Of a stretch of 64,000 nucleotides of DNA, positions 17,340 through 26,909 are shown one piece after another. The position numbers were made by a program, and so were the translations under genes. Below the pieces are notes generated by a model. That model made no database searches, was not told the origin of the DNA, and saw only the letters and a list, made by a program, of their open reading frames with translations. Source of the DNA: CAYRJD01 sp965205925 (lineage in GTDB: Bacteria; Actinomycetota; Acidimicrobiia; Acidimicrobiales; Poriferisodalaceae); the NCBI GenBank assembly GCA_965205925.1, contig OZ242183.1, positions 806,001-870,000 on the forward strand. Direction: 5' to 3'. Every line of letters begins with the position of its first letter. Positions within the stretch are counted from its first letter, which is position 1.

Positions 17340-18755
17340 CTAGTCGCAGTGAGCGTCGGCATCAGCCATAAAGGAATCGTCGTTAGCGTCGTCCGTATTG
17401 CTAGGTGCTTTACCTGAAGACCCAGACGCTTCTGCCATTTTGTGGCTAAGTATCAGCATTGCAACCGCGGCGAGACTGGCCGTTAGGGATGCAAAAAGCA
17501 CTCCCGTCTTGGCAGTATCTGTTAGGGCTGAGCCGCTGTCAAAGGCCAGATTGCTAACAAAGATTGACACGGTAAAGCCGATACCAGCAGCCATACCCAT
17601 GCCTATGAACTCCGTCCAACGCACCCCTCTTGGTAGCGAGAATCCGAGACGTGTTGCGATCCACGTTGCTAGCACTATTCCAAGTGGCTTTCCGACGACT
17701 AGTCCCAGAAATACTCCCCAAGCCAATCTGCTGGTGGTTGCCTCACTAAGCGCCCCGCCCGATACATCTATGCCAGCGTTCGCCAAAGCAAATAACGGCA
17801 CCACTAAGAACGCACTCACCGGATGAAGGTGGTGTTCCAATATTTCGGTTTGTGGCCGAGCCTCGTTCACCAAAAATGCTGCCTTCGCCATGTCGTTATG
17901 GCTGGCGTCTTCGTCCAACGTGCTCACAGCGCCTACGGCATGCTTCATCGTGATCATTGCTGTCGCGGGGGTCATCAACCCCAGGATTACTCCAGCGATA
18001 GTGGCGTGAACACCTGATTCCAAAGTGGCGTACCACACCACTACGCCAACGACCACGTAGAACGGTGTCGACCATATGTGTAGAGAACGTGCTACGCGGA
18101 TAATCACCAGAGCAGAAACGGCTATCAAAATCCAGCCGACTTGCAGGCTGTCGCTATAAAACAGCACGATTACGAGAATGGCACCGATGTCGTCAACGAT
18201 TGCCAACGTCAGCAAGAAAAGCTTTAAAAGCGGATTCACCCTGCTGCCTAGCAGCGCCACGATACCTACGGCAAAAGCAATGTCGGTAGCTACTGGAATA
18301 CCCCAGCCGCTTGAAGCCTCTCCGGATGCGTTGAGAGCAAAGTAAATGGCTGCGGGCACCACCATGCCTCCTAGCGCACCGATCGCTGGAACCGCAGCGG
18401 CGCGAAACGTTCTTAACTCACCGGTAACCAGCTCGCGTTTTATCTCTAGCCCCACCACGAAGAAAAAGATCGCCATCAGTCCCTCGCTGACAAACTCCTC
18501 TGCCGTCAGGTGATGCAGCTGCCAATTACCGATCGCTAGCTCAATGTCGGTGCTCCAAAAGGTGTGATACGACTCGCTCCATGGCGAGTTAGCCCAAATA
18601 AGCGCTGCGGTTGCGGCCAACAGCATCACTAGTCCGCCAGCGACCTCACGATCGGCAAAAAGATTTATTGGTCGGTGCAGAAACTGCTTAAGCCGCGTAT
18701 GACGCTCGGTGAAGGTGAGTTGCTGTACTGCCTGGTCAACTTTTGTCACGACCAC
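17340..18755 (-). CDS. nhaA: Na+/H+ antiporter NhaA
   Basis: Inner-membrane antiporter of 471 residues that exports Na+ in exchange for protons. Many hydrophobic segments are visible. The family landmarks are FFFVVGLEIKRELVTGELR, PVATDIAFAVGIVALLGSRV with the ion-binding Asp, and LAIVDDIGAILVIVLFYS. The C terminus is an acidic hydrophilic tail rich in Asp, Asn and Ser (about residues 440-471), longer than in E. coli NhaA. The start is one of two nearby GTG codons. A sodium antiporter fits a marine or saline habitat but is not proof of one. The gene is monocistronic as far as can be seen. Confidence 0.93.
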   Translation of the reverse strand: MVVTKVDQAVQQLTFTERHTRLKQFLHRPINLFADREVAGGLVMLLAATAALIWANSPWSESYHTFWSTDIELAIGNWQLHHLTAEEFVSEGLMAIFFFVVGLEIKRELVTGELRTFRAAAVPAIGALGGMVVPAAIYFALNASGEASSGWGIPVATDIAFAVGIVALLGSRVNPLLKLFLLTLAIVDDIGAILVIVLFYSDSLQVGWILIAVSALVIIRVARSLHIWSTPFYVVVGVVVWYATLESGVHATIAGVILGLMTPATAMITMKHAVGAVSTLDEDASHNDMAKAAFLVNEARPQTEILEHHLHPVSAFLVVPLFALANAGIDVSGGALSEATTSRLAWGVFLGLVVGKPLGIVLATWIATRLGFSLPRGVRWTEFIGMGMAAGIGFTVSIFVSNLAFDSGSALTDTAKTGVLFASLTASLAAVAMLILSHKMAEASGSSGKAPSNTDDANDDSFMADADAHCD

Positions 18756-18788
18756 TGCAGGCTAGTTCTAGGGTCGCTGGCTAACAAG

Positions 18789-20864
18789 CTAGAGGCGTCG
18801 GTTAGGAGTGGTCAGCCGGCGCCGATGTTCAAGGAAATCAACCAGAACGTAGTCACCTAGGTTGTGTGGACTGGTAAAGAATGCCCGACCGCCGTTCATA
18901 TGAGTCATCTTCTCTACAAACGCTCGCAGGTAGCTGTTGGGCTCAAGCATGAACACATTGATGCGAATGTCCTCGCGCGTGGCGCGTGCTACCTCTTTCA
19001 GTGTGGCTTCAATGGTTTCGTGCACCGGCGGGTAAGCAAAATAAGGAGCACCGTTTGGTTTTAGGTGAGCGGTCGGCTCTCCGTCAGTGATCATGATGAT
19101 CTGCTTGCTGCCGGACTGCTTAGCTAAAAGACGCCGAGCGATTATGAAGCCGTGGTGCATGTTGGTGCCGTAGGCAAAATCCCACGAAGCTTCGGGCAGC
19201 TTGGCAGGCTTCAGCTCATTTGCTGTCTCAGCAAATCCAACGATTCCCAGATAGTCACGCGGAAAGCGACTGCTAATCAGCGCATGGAGCGCCATGGTTA
19301 CTTTCTTGGCTGGTAAGAAGTTTTCACGCATCGGCATAGACATCGACAGGTCCAGCATCAGCACAGTTGAAGCCCGGCTGTTGAACTCGGTTTGTTCTAT
19401 TTCGAAATCTTCCAGCGCTAAGCCAACCGGTGTGCCCGCCCCCTGCCGTGTTACCGCATTGCGAAGCGTTTGCTCAATATTGAGATTGAAGCTGTCACCA
19501 AACTCGTATTCCTTGGTCTCATACGCCCGTTCGTGGCCAATGCCGATTCTTTGAATCTTGTGCTGACCCACCTTGTCTTCCATCAATCGATCGAAGAGGT
19601 CACGCAGAGCTAGTTGCCCGATGCGCCTCAGCGCTTCGGGTGTTAGCTGCAAACGGCCACCTTCATTGCTCGCTAAGCCCCGTTCTTCTAGCAGCTTGGC
19701 TAGTTCACCTAACCGTTCAATCGCTTCTGCGGATTCGTCGCCTACTAGCTCGCGAATTTTTTCGGGATCGATTTCGTTTAGAGCTGTCGGACTAACCGCG
19801 CCCTGAAGAATCTCCGACATGGCGTCAAGCTCACCCAACTGATCCATGACATCGGTTGCTTGCGTCATGGTCAGTGGGTTCTGACCGCTCATGTCGTATT
19901 GCCGATCCCATCCCATGTCGGGAAAGGCCTGCTGCAGTTGCTCGGTGAGCTGTTGGACTTGCCACTGCAGATCCATGTCTTCCATTAGTTGGTCCATTAG
20001 CTGAGCCAACTCTTCACGTTGTTCACCGCTCATTGAGTTGAGCATCGCTTGCATTCCCGCCATGCGTTGCGCCAAGGTTTCTAGTAACTCATCAAGCGAT
20101 TGCGGATTTTCAGGAAAGGAATCGCCGTGGCGTTTCATGAAGTTTTCGAAGTCGGGTTCTTCCCCTTCTTCTCGCTGACGCAGCATTTCGTTTAGGTCAG
20201 CCAGCATGTCTTTGGTGCGATCCTTGTCGGCACCGCTCATAGAACCCATAGCGCCGCGCATCTGATTGAAGGCTGACTGCGTGACTTCTTGGCGCAGTTT
20301 CTCAAGCAGGTCGTCGAATTGCTGCTGAGCTTGCGATGACATGAACTGATATTGCTGCAAATCCTGTATGCGTCCCGCCAGATCGGATCGCAGCATGTCA
20401 AGTTGTAAGTTGCGATCGGCTTCGACCTTGTTGGCTGTTTCGTTGTTAGCTGCTGCATCGCTGGCTGCTGCGCTGCTAGTACCGTTTTTGTTGGCCTGGT
20501 CGGCTGCGAAGTCGTCGATGTAGTTGCGCTCTTCTTCGATGATGTCTTCTAGTTCCTCAGCGATTTGGTCGTACACACTGCCCAGATCAAACTGACTCAG
20601 AAGCTCTTTACGTTTTGCGGCTAGCTCTTTCAAAATGTCTCGCAGGCCAGGCATTTGGTTGCCGTCGCGATCCATAAAGCCTCTTTGCATCGCTCGGCGC
20701 AAAGCTGCGTTCAGATCACCGTGATAAGCAAGGTCGTCGGCGAGTTCTTCAAACAGACTGTCGGCGTCGTAGTCGAAGCCTTTTTGGGTGCCATCCCAAG
20801 CCGAATACGCGAAATGAGTGCTACTACGAACTCTGTTTTTGCGATGAAACAAGATTCTCGCCAT
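18789..20864 (-). CDS. VWA-domain protein with long Gln/Glu-rich helical region
   Basis: A 691-residue protein whose C-terminal third is a von Willebrand A domain with the MIDAS motif DLSMS (in VLMLDLSMSMPMRENF, about residue 500) and a later MITDGEPTAH segment holding the remaining metal ligands. Residues about 100-400 are highly charged and rich in Gln, Glu, Asp and Met, likely helical or coiled. It starts 2 nt after the stop of an AAA+ gene on the same strand, the MoxR/ChlI-VWA pairing in which the ATPase and VWA protein act together to remodel or metallate a client. No cobalt or magnesium chelatase large subunit is present, so the client is unknown. Confidence 0.85.
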   Translation of the reverse strand: MARILFHRKNRVRSSTHFAYSAWDGTQKGFDYDADSLFEELADDLAYHGDLNAALRRAMQRGFMDRDGNQMPGLRDILKELAAKRKELLSQFDLGSVYDQIAEELEDIIEEERNYIDDFAADQANKNGTSSAAASDAAANNETANKVEADRNLQLDMLRSDLAGRIQDLQQYQFMSSQAQQQFDDLLEKLRQEVTQSAFNQMRGAMGSMSGADKDRTKDMLADLNEMLRQREEGEEPDFENFMKRHGDSFPENPQSLDELLETLAQRMAGMQAMLNSMSGEQREELAQLMDQLMEDMDLQWQVQQLTEQLQQAFPDMGWDRQYDMSGQNPLTMTQATDVMDQLGELDAMSEILQGAVSPTALNEIDPEKIRELVGDESAEAIERLGELAKLLEERGLASNEGGRLQLTPEALRRIGQLALRDLFDRLMEDKVGQHKIQRIGIGHERAYETKEYEFGDSFNLNIEQTLRNAVTRQGAGTPVGLALEDFEIEQTEFNSRASTVLMLDLSMSMPMRENFLPAKKVTMALHALISSRFPRDYLGIVGFAETANELKPAKLPEASWDFAYGTNMHHGFIIARRLLAKQSGSKQIIMITDGEPTAHLKPNGAPYFAYPPVHETIEATLKEVARATREDIRINVFMLEPNSYLRAFVEKMTHMNGGRAFFTSPHNLGDYVLVDFLEHRRRLTTPNRRL

Positions 20865-20866
20865 AA

Positions 20867-22300
20867 CTAGCTCGAGCGAGAGCGATACGCAGATCTACCT
20901 GAGTTTCTGCTGTTGAGGTCGCTGGCATCTTTGTTGAGCCGTTTAGTTAGGTGCAGTCCTTCAAGAATCAACTCAACTGCACTTGCCAGTACCTCAGGTG
21001 GTGATTCACCTGCCAGCAAAGTGGCGGATTTGGTCAGCGCAGGACTGGATTTGAGCAGTTCGATGTACTCGGTGGTGTCCACACCGTCGCCTGCGTAAAC
21101 GACTAATCCTTCTTCAAAGCTCGCCACCACCTCGTCAAGTGCAGCACTTGATGAGTCATCTTGGAAGCTGTCAGTGAACACTTCAAGCACAGCCTCACTG
21201 AGCATGTGATTGACGATCTGCTCGTCACGACCCTCCTCAAGTGAGTCAATCTCGATCTTGCCCGCCGTGGAGCTGGTTAGTGCGGCTAGGTCGCTTACCC
21301 GCGGAGCCACTTCGCTTTCACCACGCTTGAGCGCGCGACGTGTTGCGTTAGCGATCAGCGTTTCAAGATTTGTAACGGTCATACGCACAGACACACCCGA
21401 GCGTTGGTTCACATGGCTGCTTGCACGTGCGACATGGCTGAACTGAGCCACGATCTCACTCATGAACACAGGCACAACCACCGACACGTTTTCCGCCTCT
21501 AGTGGCGTTGCTTGCGCCTCTGCTATCTCCATCTCGGTGTAAATGTCGGGTGGATAGTGAGTACGAATCTGGCTGCCGAAACGATCCTTTAGAGGTGTGA
21601 TGATGCGACCACGGTTTGTGTAGTCCTCTGGATTTGCGGTCGCTACCAGCAGTACGTCCAGCGGCAAGCGCACTTTGTAACCACGGATTTGCACGTCTCG
21701 TTCTTCGAGCACGTTTAGCAAGCCGACCTGAATACGTTCGGCAAGATCGGGTAGTTCGTTGATGGCAAAGATGCCGCGATTGGTGCGTGGAACCAGCCCG
21801 TAATGCAGCGTTAACTCATCAGACAGGTAACGCCCTTCGGCCACCTTGATCGGGTCCACCTCACCGATCAGATCCGCTATGGAAGTGTCAGGGGTGGCGA
21901 GTTTTTCGCCGAAACGTTCGTTGCGGCCAGCCCAAGCGATAGGAGTGTCCTCGCCATGGCCGGTCAGCTGATCTTTTGCGTAACGAGAGATCGGGTTGTA
22001 GGGATCGTCATAGATCTCTGAGCCAGCGATATAGGGCATCCACTCATCAAGCAGATTCACCATTGAGCGGATCATGCGAGTTTTGGCCTGACCTCGCTCT
22101 CCAAGAAACACCACGTCATGCCCCGCAAGCACTGCGTTTTCTAGTTGCGGTAGCACGGTGTTTTCATAACCATGAATGTCGTCAAACAACGTTTCATCTG
22201 CAGTGATTTTTGTGATGACGTTGTCCCGCATTTCTTCTTTGACCGTGCGAGATTTCCATCCACTTGCACGCAGGTCTTTCAGGGTGGCTGGTTGTGTCAT
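20867..22300 (-). CDS. MoxR/magnesium-chelatase-like AAA+ ATPase
   Basis: A 477-residue AAA+ protein. The Walker A segment is FLGERGQAKTRM, a GxxGxxKT variant. Walker B reads GIFAINELPDL, with Asn-Glu in place of the usual Asp-Glu. The ATANPEDYTNRGRIITPLKDRF segment holds sensor 1 and the arginine-finger region. A helical C-terminal domain of about 200 residues follows. It forms a two-gene unit with the downstream VWA protein and probably drives an ATP-dependent remodelling step on an unknown substrate. It diverges from sdhC with about 109 nt between start codons; I see no clear promoter hexamers there. Confidence 0.87.
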   Translation of the reverse strand: MTQPATLKDLRASGWKSRTVKEEMRDNVITKITADETLFDDIHGYENTVLPQLENAVLAGHDVVFLGERGQAKTRMIRSMVNLLDEWMPYIAGSEIYDDPYNPISRYAKDQLTGHGEDTPIAWAGRNERFGEKLATPDTSIADLIGEVDPIKVAEGRYLSDELTLHYGLVPRTNRGIFAINELPDLAERIQVGLLNVLEERDVQIRGYKVRLPLDVLLVATANPEDYTNRGRIITPLKDRFGSQIRTHYPPDIYTEMEIAEAQATPLEAENVSVVVPVFMSEIVAQFSHVARASSHVNQRSGVSVRMTVTNLETLIANATRRALKRGESEVAPRVSDLAALTSSTAGKIEIDSLEEGRDEQIVNHMLSEAVLEVFTDSFQDDSSSAALDEVVASFEEGLVVYAGDGVDTTEYIELLKSSPALTKSATLLAGESPPEVLASAVELILEGLHLTKRLNKDASDLNSRNSGRSAYRSRSS

Positions 22301-22409
22301 GTGCTCAAGCTACTCTCATCATGGATATTTTCTTGGGTGGCATTATTGTTTTGGTTTAGGCTGTCGCTAAGCATCGCTCCAGCTCAAATACACGAGAGAG
22401 AACGCGTAC

Positions 22410-23306
22410 ATGGCGGTAACCACGAGCTCGGATGAAGACTCCGAGGCGTCCAGCGCGACTGGAATGAACAGATCTGCGGGATCCAAAGCGCCTGACGGAT
22501 CGCAGCCGCTGTTTAAATCCAAGCGCTCTTGGCCGTTTCCGCTCAGCATCTATCAATCATCGGTGGGGCGTAAATGGGTTATGGCACTTACCGGCATCGG
22601 GTTGCTGGGTTTTGTGCTGATTCACATGATCGGCAACCTGCACCTTTATGAGGGTCCTTCGCGTATGTACGAATACGCCGAAACATTGCGTGAACTAGGC
22701 GGGGGGTTGCTGCCGCGCACACTCGTCTTGTGGCTGTTGCGAGTGGGCCTAATCGGGATGTTTGTATTACATCTGCATTCCGCCTACACCCTTGCCAGTC
22801 GGAGTCATCACGCGGCCGATAAAGCCACCGTGGTTGGCAACAAGCGCTACGCCTCAAGGCGTGACTACGTCGCAGCCAACTATGCCTCGCGCACAATGCG
22901 CTGGACAGGTCCGATCGTGGGGCTGTACATCTTGTTTCATCTAGCCGATCTGACATGGGGTTGGTGGTTAGGTGCCGACTACGTACGAGGCGATCCGTAT
23001 CACAATGTTGTCGAATCGCTTTCATCGTTGCCAGTGGCGATTATTTACGTAATAGCCAATGTGGCTTTAGCCATGCACATCTTTCATGGCGCTTGGAGCA
23101 TGTTCCAAAGCCTTGGTGTCAATAACCCCAGGTACAACTCCCTACGTCGCAACTTGGCGACTGCGTTGTCGGCAGTGATCCTGATTGGCAATCTGTCGTT
23201 TCCGATTCTCACCCAGCTTGGCCTGGTTGACGAAGACAATCGCGAGTGCCCGGTTAGCGATACGACAGGGCTGGAATGCCTGGCCGAAGAAGCGGAGAAC
23301 GAGTAA
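22410..23306 (+). CDS. sdhC: Succinate dehydrogenase cytochrome b subunit (SdhC, B-type)
   Basis: Membrane subunit of 298 residues that binds heme and passes electrons from succinate to menaquinone. It has an N-terminal hydrophilic extension of about 45 residues, then five predicted membrane helices. Candidate heme-ligating histidines lie in VLIHMIGNLHLYEG, MFVLHLHSAY, YILFHLADL and AMHIFHGAWSMFQSLG. A single five-helix subunit with no separate SdhD is the B-type diheme arrangement seen in Bacillus and many actinobacteria. The TAA stop overlaps the sdhA ATG by one base. A short acidic tail with two Cys ends the protein. Confidence 0.92.
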   Translation: MAVTTSSDEDSEASSATGMNRSAGSKAPDGSQPLFKSKRSWPFPLSIYQSSVGRKWVMALTGIGLLGFVLIHMIGNLHLYEGPSRMYEYAETLRELGGGLLPRTLVLWLLRVGLIGMFVLHLHSAYTLASRSHHAADKATVVGNKRYASRRDYVAANYASRTMRWTGPIVGLYILFHLADLTWGWWLGADYVRGDPYHNVVESLSSLPVAIIYVIANVALAMHIFHGAWSMFQSLGVNNPRYNSLRRNLATALSAVILIGNLSFPILTQLGLVDEDNRECPVSDTTGLECLAEEAENE

Positions 23307-25249
23307 TGGCTGAATCAGCTGCCAGCACAAATGGTGTGCTTGATGCGCGAGTGCCAAAAGGTGACATCACCGACGCTTGGGAGCGTTACAAGTTTGATCT
23401 GAAACTGGTAAATCCGAAAAACAAGCGGCGCTTTGAGATCATTGTCGTTGGAACCGGACTAGCAGGCGCATCAGCGGCCGCATCTTTAAGCGAACTTGGT
23501 TATCGGGTAAAGAGCTTCACTTTTCATGACACACCTCGGCGAGCACACTCCATAGCCGCTCAGGGCGGCATCAACGCAGCAAAGAACTACACCAACGACG
23601 GCGATTCGGTTTATCGGCTTTTTTATGACACGGTAAAAGGCGGTGACTACCGCAGCCGTGAGTCCAACGTTTACCGACTGGCTGAAGTGAGCGTCAACAT
23701 TATCGACCAATGTGCCGCGCAGGGTGTGCCGTTTGCGCGTGAATACGGCGGACTGCTTGACAATCGATCCTTCGGTGGCGCACAGGTAAGTCGCACTTTT
23801 TATGCTCGTGGTCAAACCGGCCAACAGCTTTTGTTGGGGGCTTATCAAGCGTTGGCGCGCCAGATAGCCGCGGGTGGGGTTGAGCTTCACACCCGCTCAG
23901 AAATGCTTGACGTTGTCGTTAAGGATGGGCGAACTTGCGGCATTGTCACGCGCGACCTGGGGACGGGGGAGATTCGCAGCCACAGTGCTCATGCAGTAGT
24001 GCTCGCAACGGGTGGCTATGGCAACGTCTACTACCTCTCTACCAACGCCATGGCTTGCAATGTGACCGCGGCTTGGCGAGCACACCGCAAGGGCGCGTAT
24101 TTTGCCAACCCGTGCTACACGCAGATTCACCCAACCTGCATTCCACCGGGCGACGAGTTCCAGTCAAAGCTGACGTTGATGTCCGAGTCGCTGCGCAACG
24201 ATGGGCGCATTTGGGTACCCGAAGCCTTTGATGACGCGCGTTCACCGAGCGTTATCTCTGAATCAGAGCGTGACTATTTCCTAGAGCGCAAGTACCCAGC
24301 CTTTGGAAACCTTGTGCCGCGTGACGTAGCAAGTCGCAACGCCAAAACAGTGGTTGACCAAGGCAAGGGTGTTGGGCCTCTAAAGAACGGCGTGTATCTC
24401 GATTTCAACGAGGTGATATCTCGTGAAGGTCAACAATCTGTCGCCGAAAAATACGGCAATCTGTTTGACATTTATGAACGCATCACCGGCGAAAACCCTT
24501 ACCAAGTTCCGATGCGCATCTATCCAGCCATTCACTACACGATGGGCGGCCTGTGGGTGGACTACGACCTGATGACCACGCTGCAGGGCTGCTACTCCAT
24601 CGGTGAAGCCAATTTCAGTGACCATGGCGCCAACCGTCTGGGAGCATCAGCACTTATGCAGGGACTGTCCGACGGATACTTTGTGCTGCCCTACACCATT
24701 GGCAACTACTTGGCTCCCAGCCTGGGCGAAGCGCCTGTACCAACCAACGACCCAGTGTTCCAGGCAGCTGAAGCGACTGCGCGAGACGCAACCGATCGGT
24801 TCATGGCGATGCGCGGCTCACGTTCGGTTGACTGGTTCCACCGCGAACTTGGCCGCCTGACTTGGGAGTACATCGGCATGGAGCGCACAGCCGAAGGTTT
24901 GCAAAAAGCTTTAACAGAAATCCCAGCACTGGAGCAGGAATTTTGGTCTGATCTGCGGGTGCCTGGATCGGCTGACACGCTTAACTCAAGCTTGGAGAAA
25001 GCCGGCCGGGTCGCCGACTTCTTTGAGCTAGCGAAACTGATGGCGCGCGACGCGCTAGAGCGAGAAGAAAGCTGTGGCGGACACTTCCGAGCTGAGTACC
25101 AAACAAGCGAGGGTGAAGCGCAACGCGATGACGAAAACTTCGCGCATGTGGCAGCTTGGGAGTACCACAACGCAGATACTGCTCACACACGCCACCGTGA
25201 AGAGCTTGATTTTGAATACGTGGCGCTAGCTCAGCGCAGCTATAAGTAG
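23306..25249 (+). CDS. sdhA: Succinate dehydrogenase flavoprotein subunit
   Basis: A 647-residue FAD subunit that oxidises succinate to fumarate on the cytoplasmic side of the membrane. The Rossmann motif VVGTGLAGASAAA is near residue 50; the His for covalent FAD attachment is in RRAHSIAAQGGINAA. Also visible are REYGGLLDNRSFGGAQVSR, YTQIHPTCIP, RIYPAIHYTMGGLW and GANRLGASALMQGLSDG. Length and a Glu-rich C terminus match B-type SdhA/FrdA proteins. The ATG at 23306 overlaps the sdhC stop by one base, so translation is coupled. Confidence 0.95.
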   Translation: MAESAASTNGVLDARVPKGDITDAWERYKFDLKLVNPKNKRRFEIIVVGTGLAGASAAASLSELGYRVKSFTFHDTPRRAHSIAAQGGINAAKNYTNDGDSVYRLFYDTVKGGDYRSRESNVYRLAEVSVNIIDQCAAQGVPFAREYGGLLDNRSFGGAQVSRTFYARGQTGQQLLLGAYQALARQIAAGGVELHTRSEMLDVVVKDGRTCGIVTRDLGTGEIRSHSAHAVVLATGGYGNVYYLSTNAMACNVTAAWRAHRKGAYFANPCYTQIHPTCIPPGDEFQSKLTLMSESLRNDGRIWVPEAFDDARSPSVISESERDYFLERKYPAFGNLVPRDVASRNAKTVVDQGKGVGPLKNGVYLDFNEVISREGQQSVAEKYGNLFDIYERITGENPYQVPMRIYPAIHYTMGGLWVDYDLMTTLQGCYSIGEANFSDHGANRLGASALMQGLSDGYFVLPYTIGNYLAPSLGEAPVPTNDPVFQAAEATARDATDRFMAMRGSRSVDWFHRELGRLTWEYIGMERTAEGLQKALTEIPALEQEFWSDLRVPGSADTLNSSLEKAGRVADFFELAKLMARDALEREESCGGHFRAEYQTSEGEAQRDDENFAHVAAWEYHNADTAHTRHREELDFEYVALAQRSYK

Positions 25250-25272
25250 CAACAGGAAGGCACAGAACGCAC

Positions 25273-26034
25273 ATGAAACTCAGGCTGAAGATCTGGCGCC
25301 AATCCGGACCAAAAAGTAAAGGCGCTTTTGAGACGTACGAAGCACCCGATGTCAGCGAAGACATGTCCTTTTTGGAGATGCTCGATGCTGTTAACGAACG
25401 ACTCTTTGAAGCTGATGAAGTGCCGATCGAATTTGATCACGATTGTCGCGAAGGCATTTGCGGCTCATGCAGCTTGATGATTAACGGGCAAGCACATGGC
25501 AAGGAAAGCGCCACCACCACCTGCCAGTTGCACATGCGAAAGTTTTCTGACGGAGACACCATCACCGTTGAGCCGTTTCGTGCCAAAGCTTTCCCTGTTG
25601 TACGCGACCTGGTGGTAGATCGCAGTTCGTTTGACCGAATAATTGAAGCCGGTGGATACGTGTCGGTGAATACCGGCGCGGCTACTGAGGCCAACATGAC
25701 ACGAGTGCCGAAGGAGGCATCGGATACTTCCTTTGATGCGGCAGCTTGCATCGGCTGCGGAGCATGCGTGGCGGCTTGCCCGAACTCTGCAGCGCAGTTG
25801 TTTACCTCGGCCAAACTTGCTCACCTGAACCTGATACCGCAAGGTCAACCAGAGCGTTGGCAGCGCACCGAAGCCATGGTCGAAACCATGGAACAGTTCT
25901 TCGGATCATGCACCAATCACGGCGAATGCCACGAGGCTTGCCCCAAGGAGATAAGTCTTGACTTCATCGCGTATATGAACCGCGACTATGTGAAGGCAAA
26001 GATCAAGAATCGCAAACTGTCCGGTCAGAACTAA
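25273..26034 (+). CDS. sdhB: Succinate dehydrogenase iron-sulfur subunit
   Basis: A 253-residue subunit carrying three clusters. The 2Fe-2S ligands are in DCREGICGSCSLMINGQ and the later TTCQLH; the 4Fe-4S set is CIGCGACVAACPN near residue 160; the remaining cysteines (CTNHGECHEACPKEI) serve the 3Fe-4S site. It links SdhA to the heme subunit. It starts 23 nt after sdhA and has an AGGAAGG-type ribosome-binding site. The stop overlaps that of the convergent HD-domain gene through a shared CTAA at 26031-26034. Confidence 0.95.
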   Translation: MKLRLKIWRQSGPKSKGAFETYEAPDVSEDMSFLEMLDAVNERLFEADEVPIEFDHDCREGICGSCSLMINGQAHGKESATTTCQLHMRKFSDGDTITVEPFRAKAFPVVRDLVVDRSSFDRIIEAGGYVSVNTGAATEANMTRVPKEASDTSFDAAACIGCGACVAACPNSAAQLFTSAKLAHLNLIPQGQPERWQRTEAMVETMEQFFGSCTNHGECHEACPKEISLDFIAYMNRDYVKAKIKNRKLSGQN

Positions 26035-26819
26035 CTGCGCTGCTCCCACCACTGGATGAGACGCTTGTAGACCTCTTCAGTTCCTAGCTCTCCTTCGGAG
26101 CGCTTTAGATCAAGCAAAAATTTCAGTGCCTGACCCACTTCGGCTCCAGGACCAATCCCTAGATGGGCCATTACGGCATCGCCATCAATCTCTGGTCGCT
26201 CTGCTGCGATGGATTGCTCGCGCGCCAGACGAGCTATGCGGTCAATCAGATGATCAAGCGCGCGATTCAGATCAGCAATGCGTTTGGGATTGCGGCTGGT
26301 GCAGTCGCTGCGAACAAGGTCATTTAAATCACCCACCAACACTCCCGCATCACGGGTGTAGCGGCGCACAGCACTATCGGTCCAGCCGCGGCTGTAACCC
26401 TTGAAGCGACCGGACAAATACACCAGTTGAGCCACTTCAGCGACCAGCTGCTTGTCGTAACCAAGCTTTGGCAAACGCTTACGCGTCATTTTTGAGCCGA
26501 CCGCTTCGTGGTTGCGAAACGTGACGTCATTATGTGCAAACGACCGTGTAGCGGGTTTGCCGATGTCATGCATCAATGCAGCCAACCTCACACGCAACCG
26601 GGCTGGCGATTGTGCGGTGACGGAGATGGTGTGCCGCAACACATCCTTGTGACGGTGGACGGGATCTTGCTGTAGTTCCAATGCCGGCAGCTCGGGCAAA
26701 TGTTCATCTGCCCAACCCGAGTTCACCAACTCCCAAAGCCCGTCGCTTGGGTTGCTAACTAGCAGCACTTCACTCAGCCGATCGCAAGGCATATGTTCAC
26801 GTGAAAGCTCTTCGGTCAC
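26031..26819 (-). CDS. Stand-alone HD-domain protein resembling the C-terminal half of CCA-adding enzyme
   Basis: A 262-residue protein with a metal-dependent phosphohydrolase HD domain: HRHKDVLRHT near residue 53 and LAALMHDIGKPATR with the HD pair near residue 88. The following GWTDSAVRRYTRDAG and LVRSDCTSRNPKR segments match what I know of the tail of actinobacterial PcnA/Cca tRNA nucleotidyltransferases. The N-terminal nucleotidyltransferase head is absent, and the upstream DNA is occupied by dnaE in the other direction. It may be a paralogue acting as a phosphodiesterase or phosphatase on RNA ends or nucleotides. The start is GTG at 26819; an internal ATG at codon 10 is possible. Confidence 0.8.
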   Translation of the reverse strand: MTEELSREHMPCDRLSEVLLVSNPSDGLWELVNSGWADEHLPELPALELQQDPVHRHKDVLRHTISVTAQSPARLRVRLAALMHDIGKPATRSFAHNDVTFRNHEAVGSKMTRKRLPKLGYDKQLVAEVAQLVYLSGRFKGYSRGWTDSAVRRYTRDAGVLVGDLNDLVRSDCTSRNPKRIADLNRALDHLIDRIARLAREQSIAAERPEIDGDAVMAHLGIGPGAEVGQALKFLLDLKRSEGELGTEEVYKRLIQWWEQRS

Positions 26820-26909
26820 GTCATCAGTTTGGCGGATCGTGCCAGCTTTGTGAGCTATCGCTTGCAGTCCGACCGCGGAGCAGTCCTGCGACTAGTTTGC
26901 AAGCAACGC

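Noticed and set aside
23935..24245. Open frames on both strands inside sdhA, and other long antisense frames such as 29912-30391 in dnaE and 24706-25170 in sdhA
   Set aside because: They are shadows of strongly conserved genes, with no ribosome-binding sites or family features.
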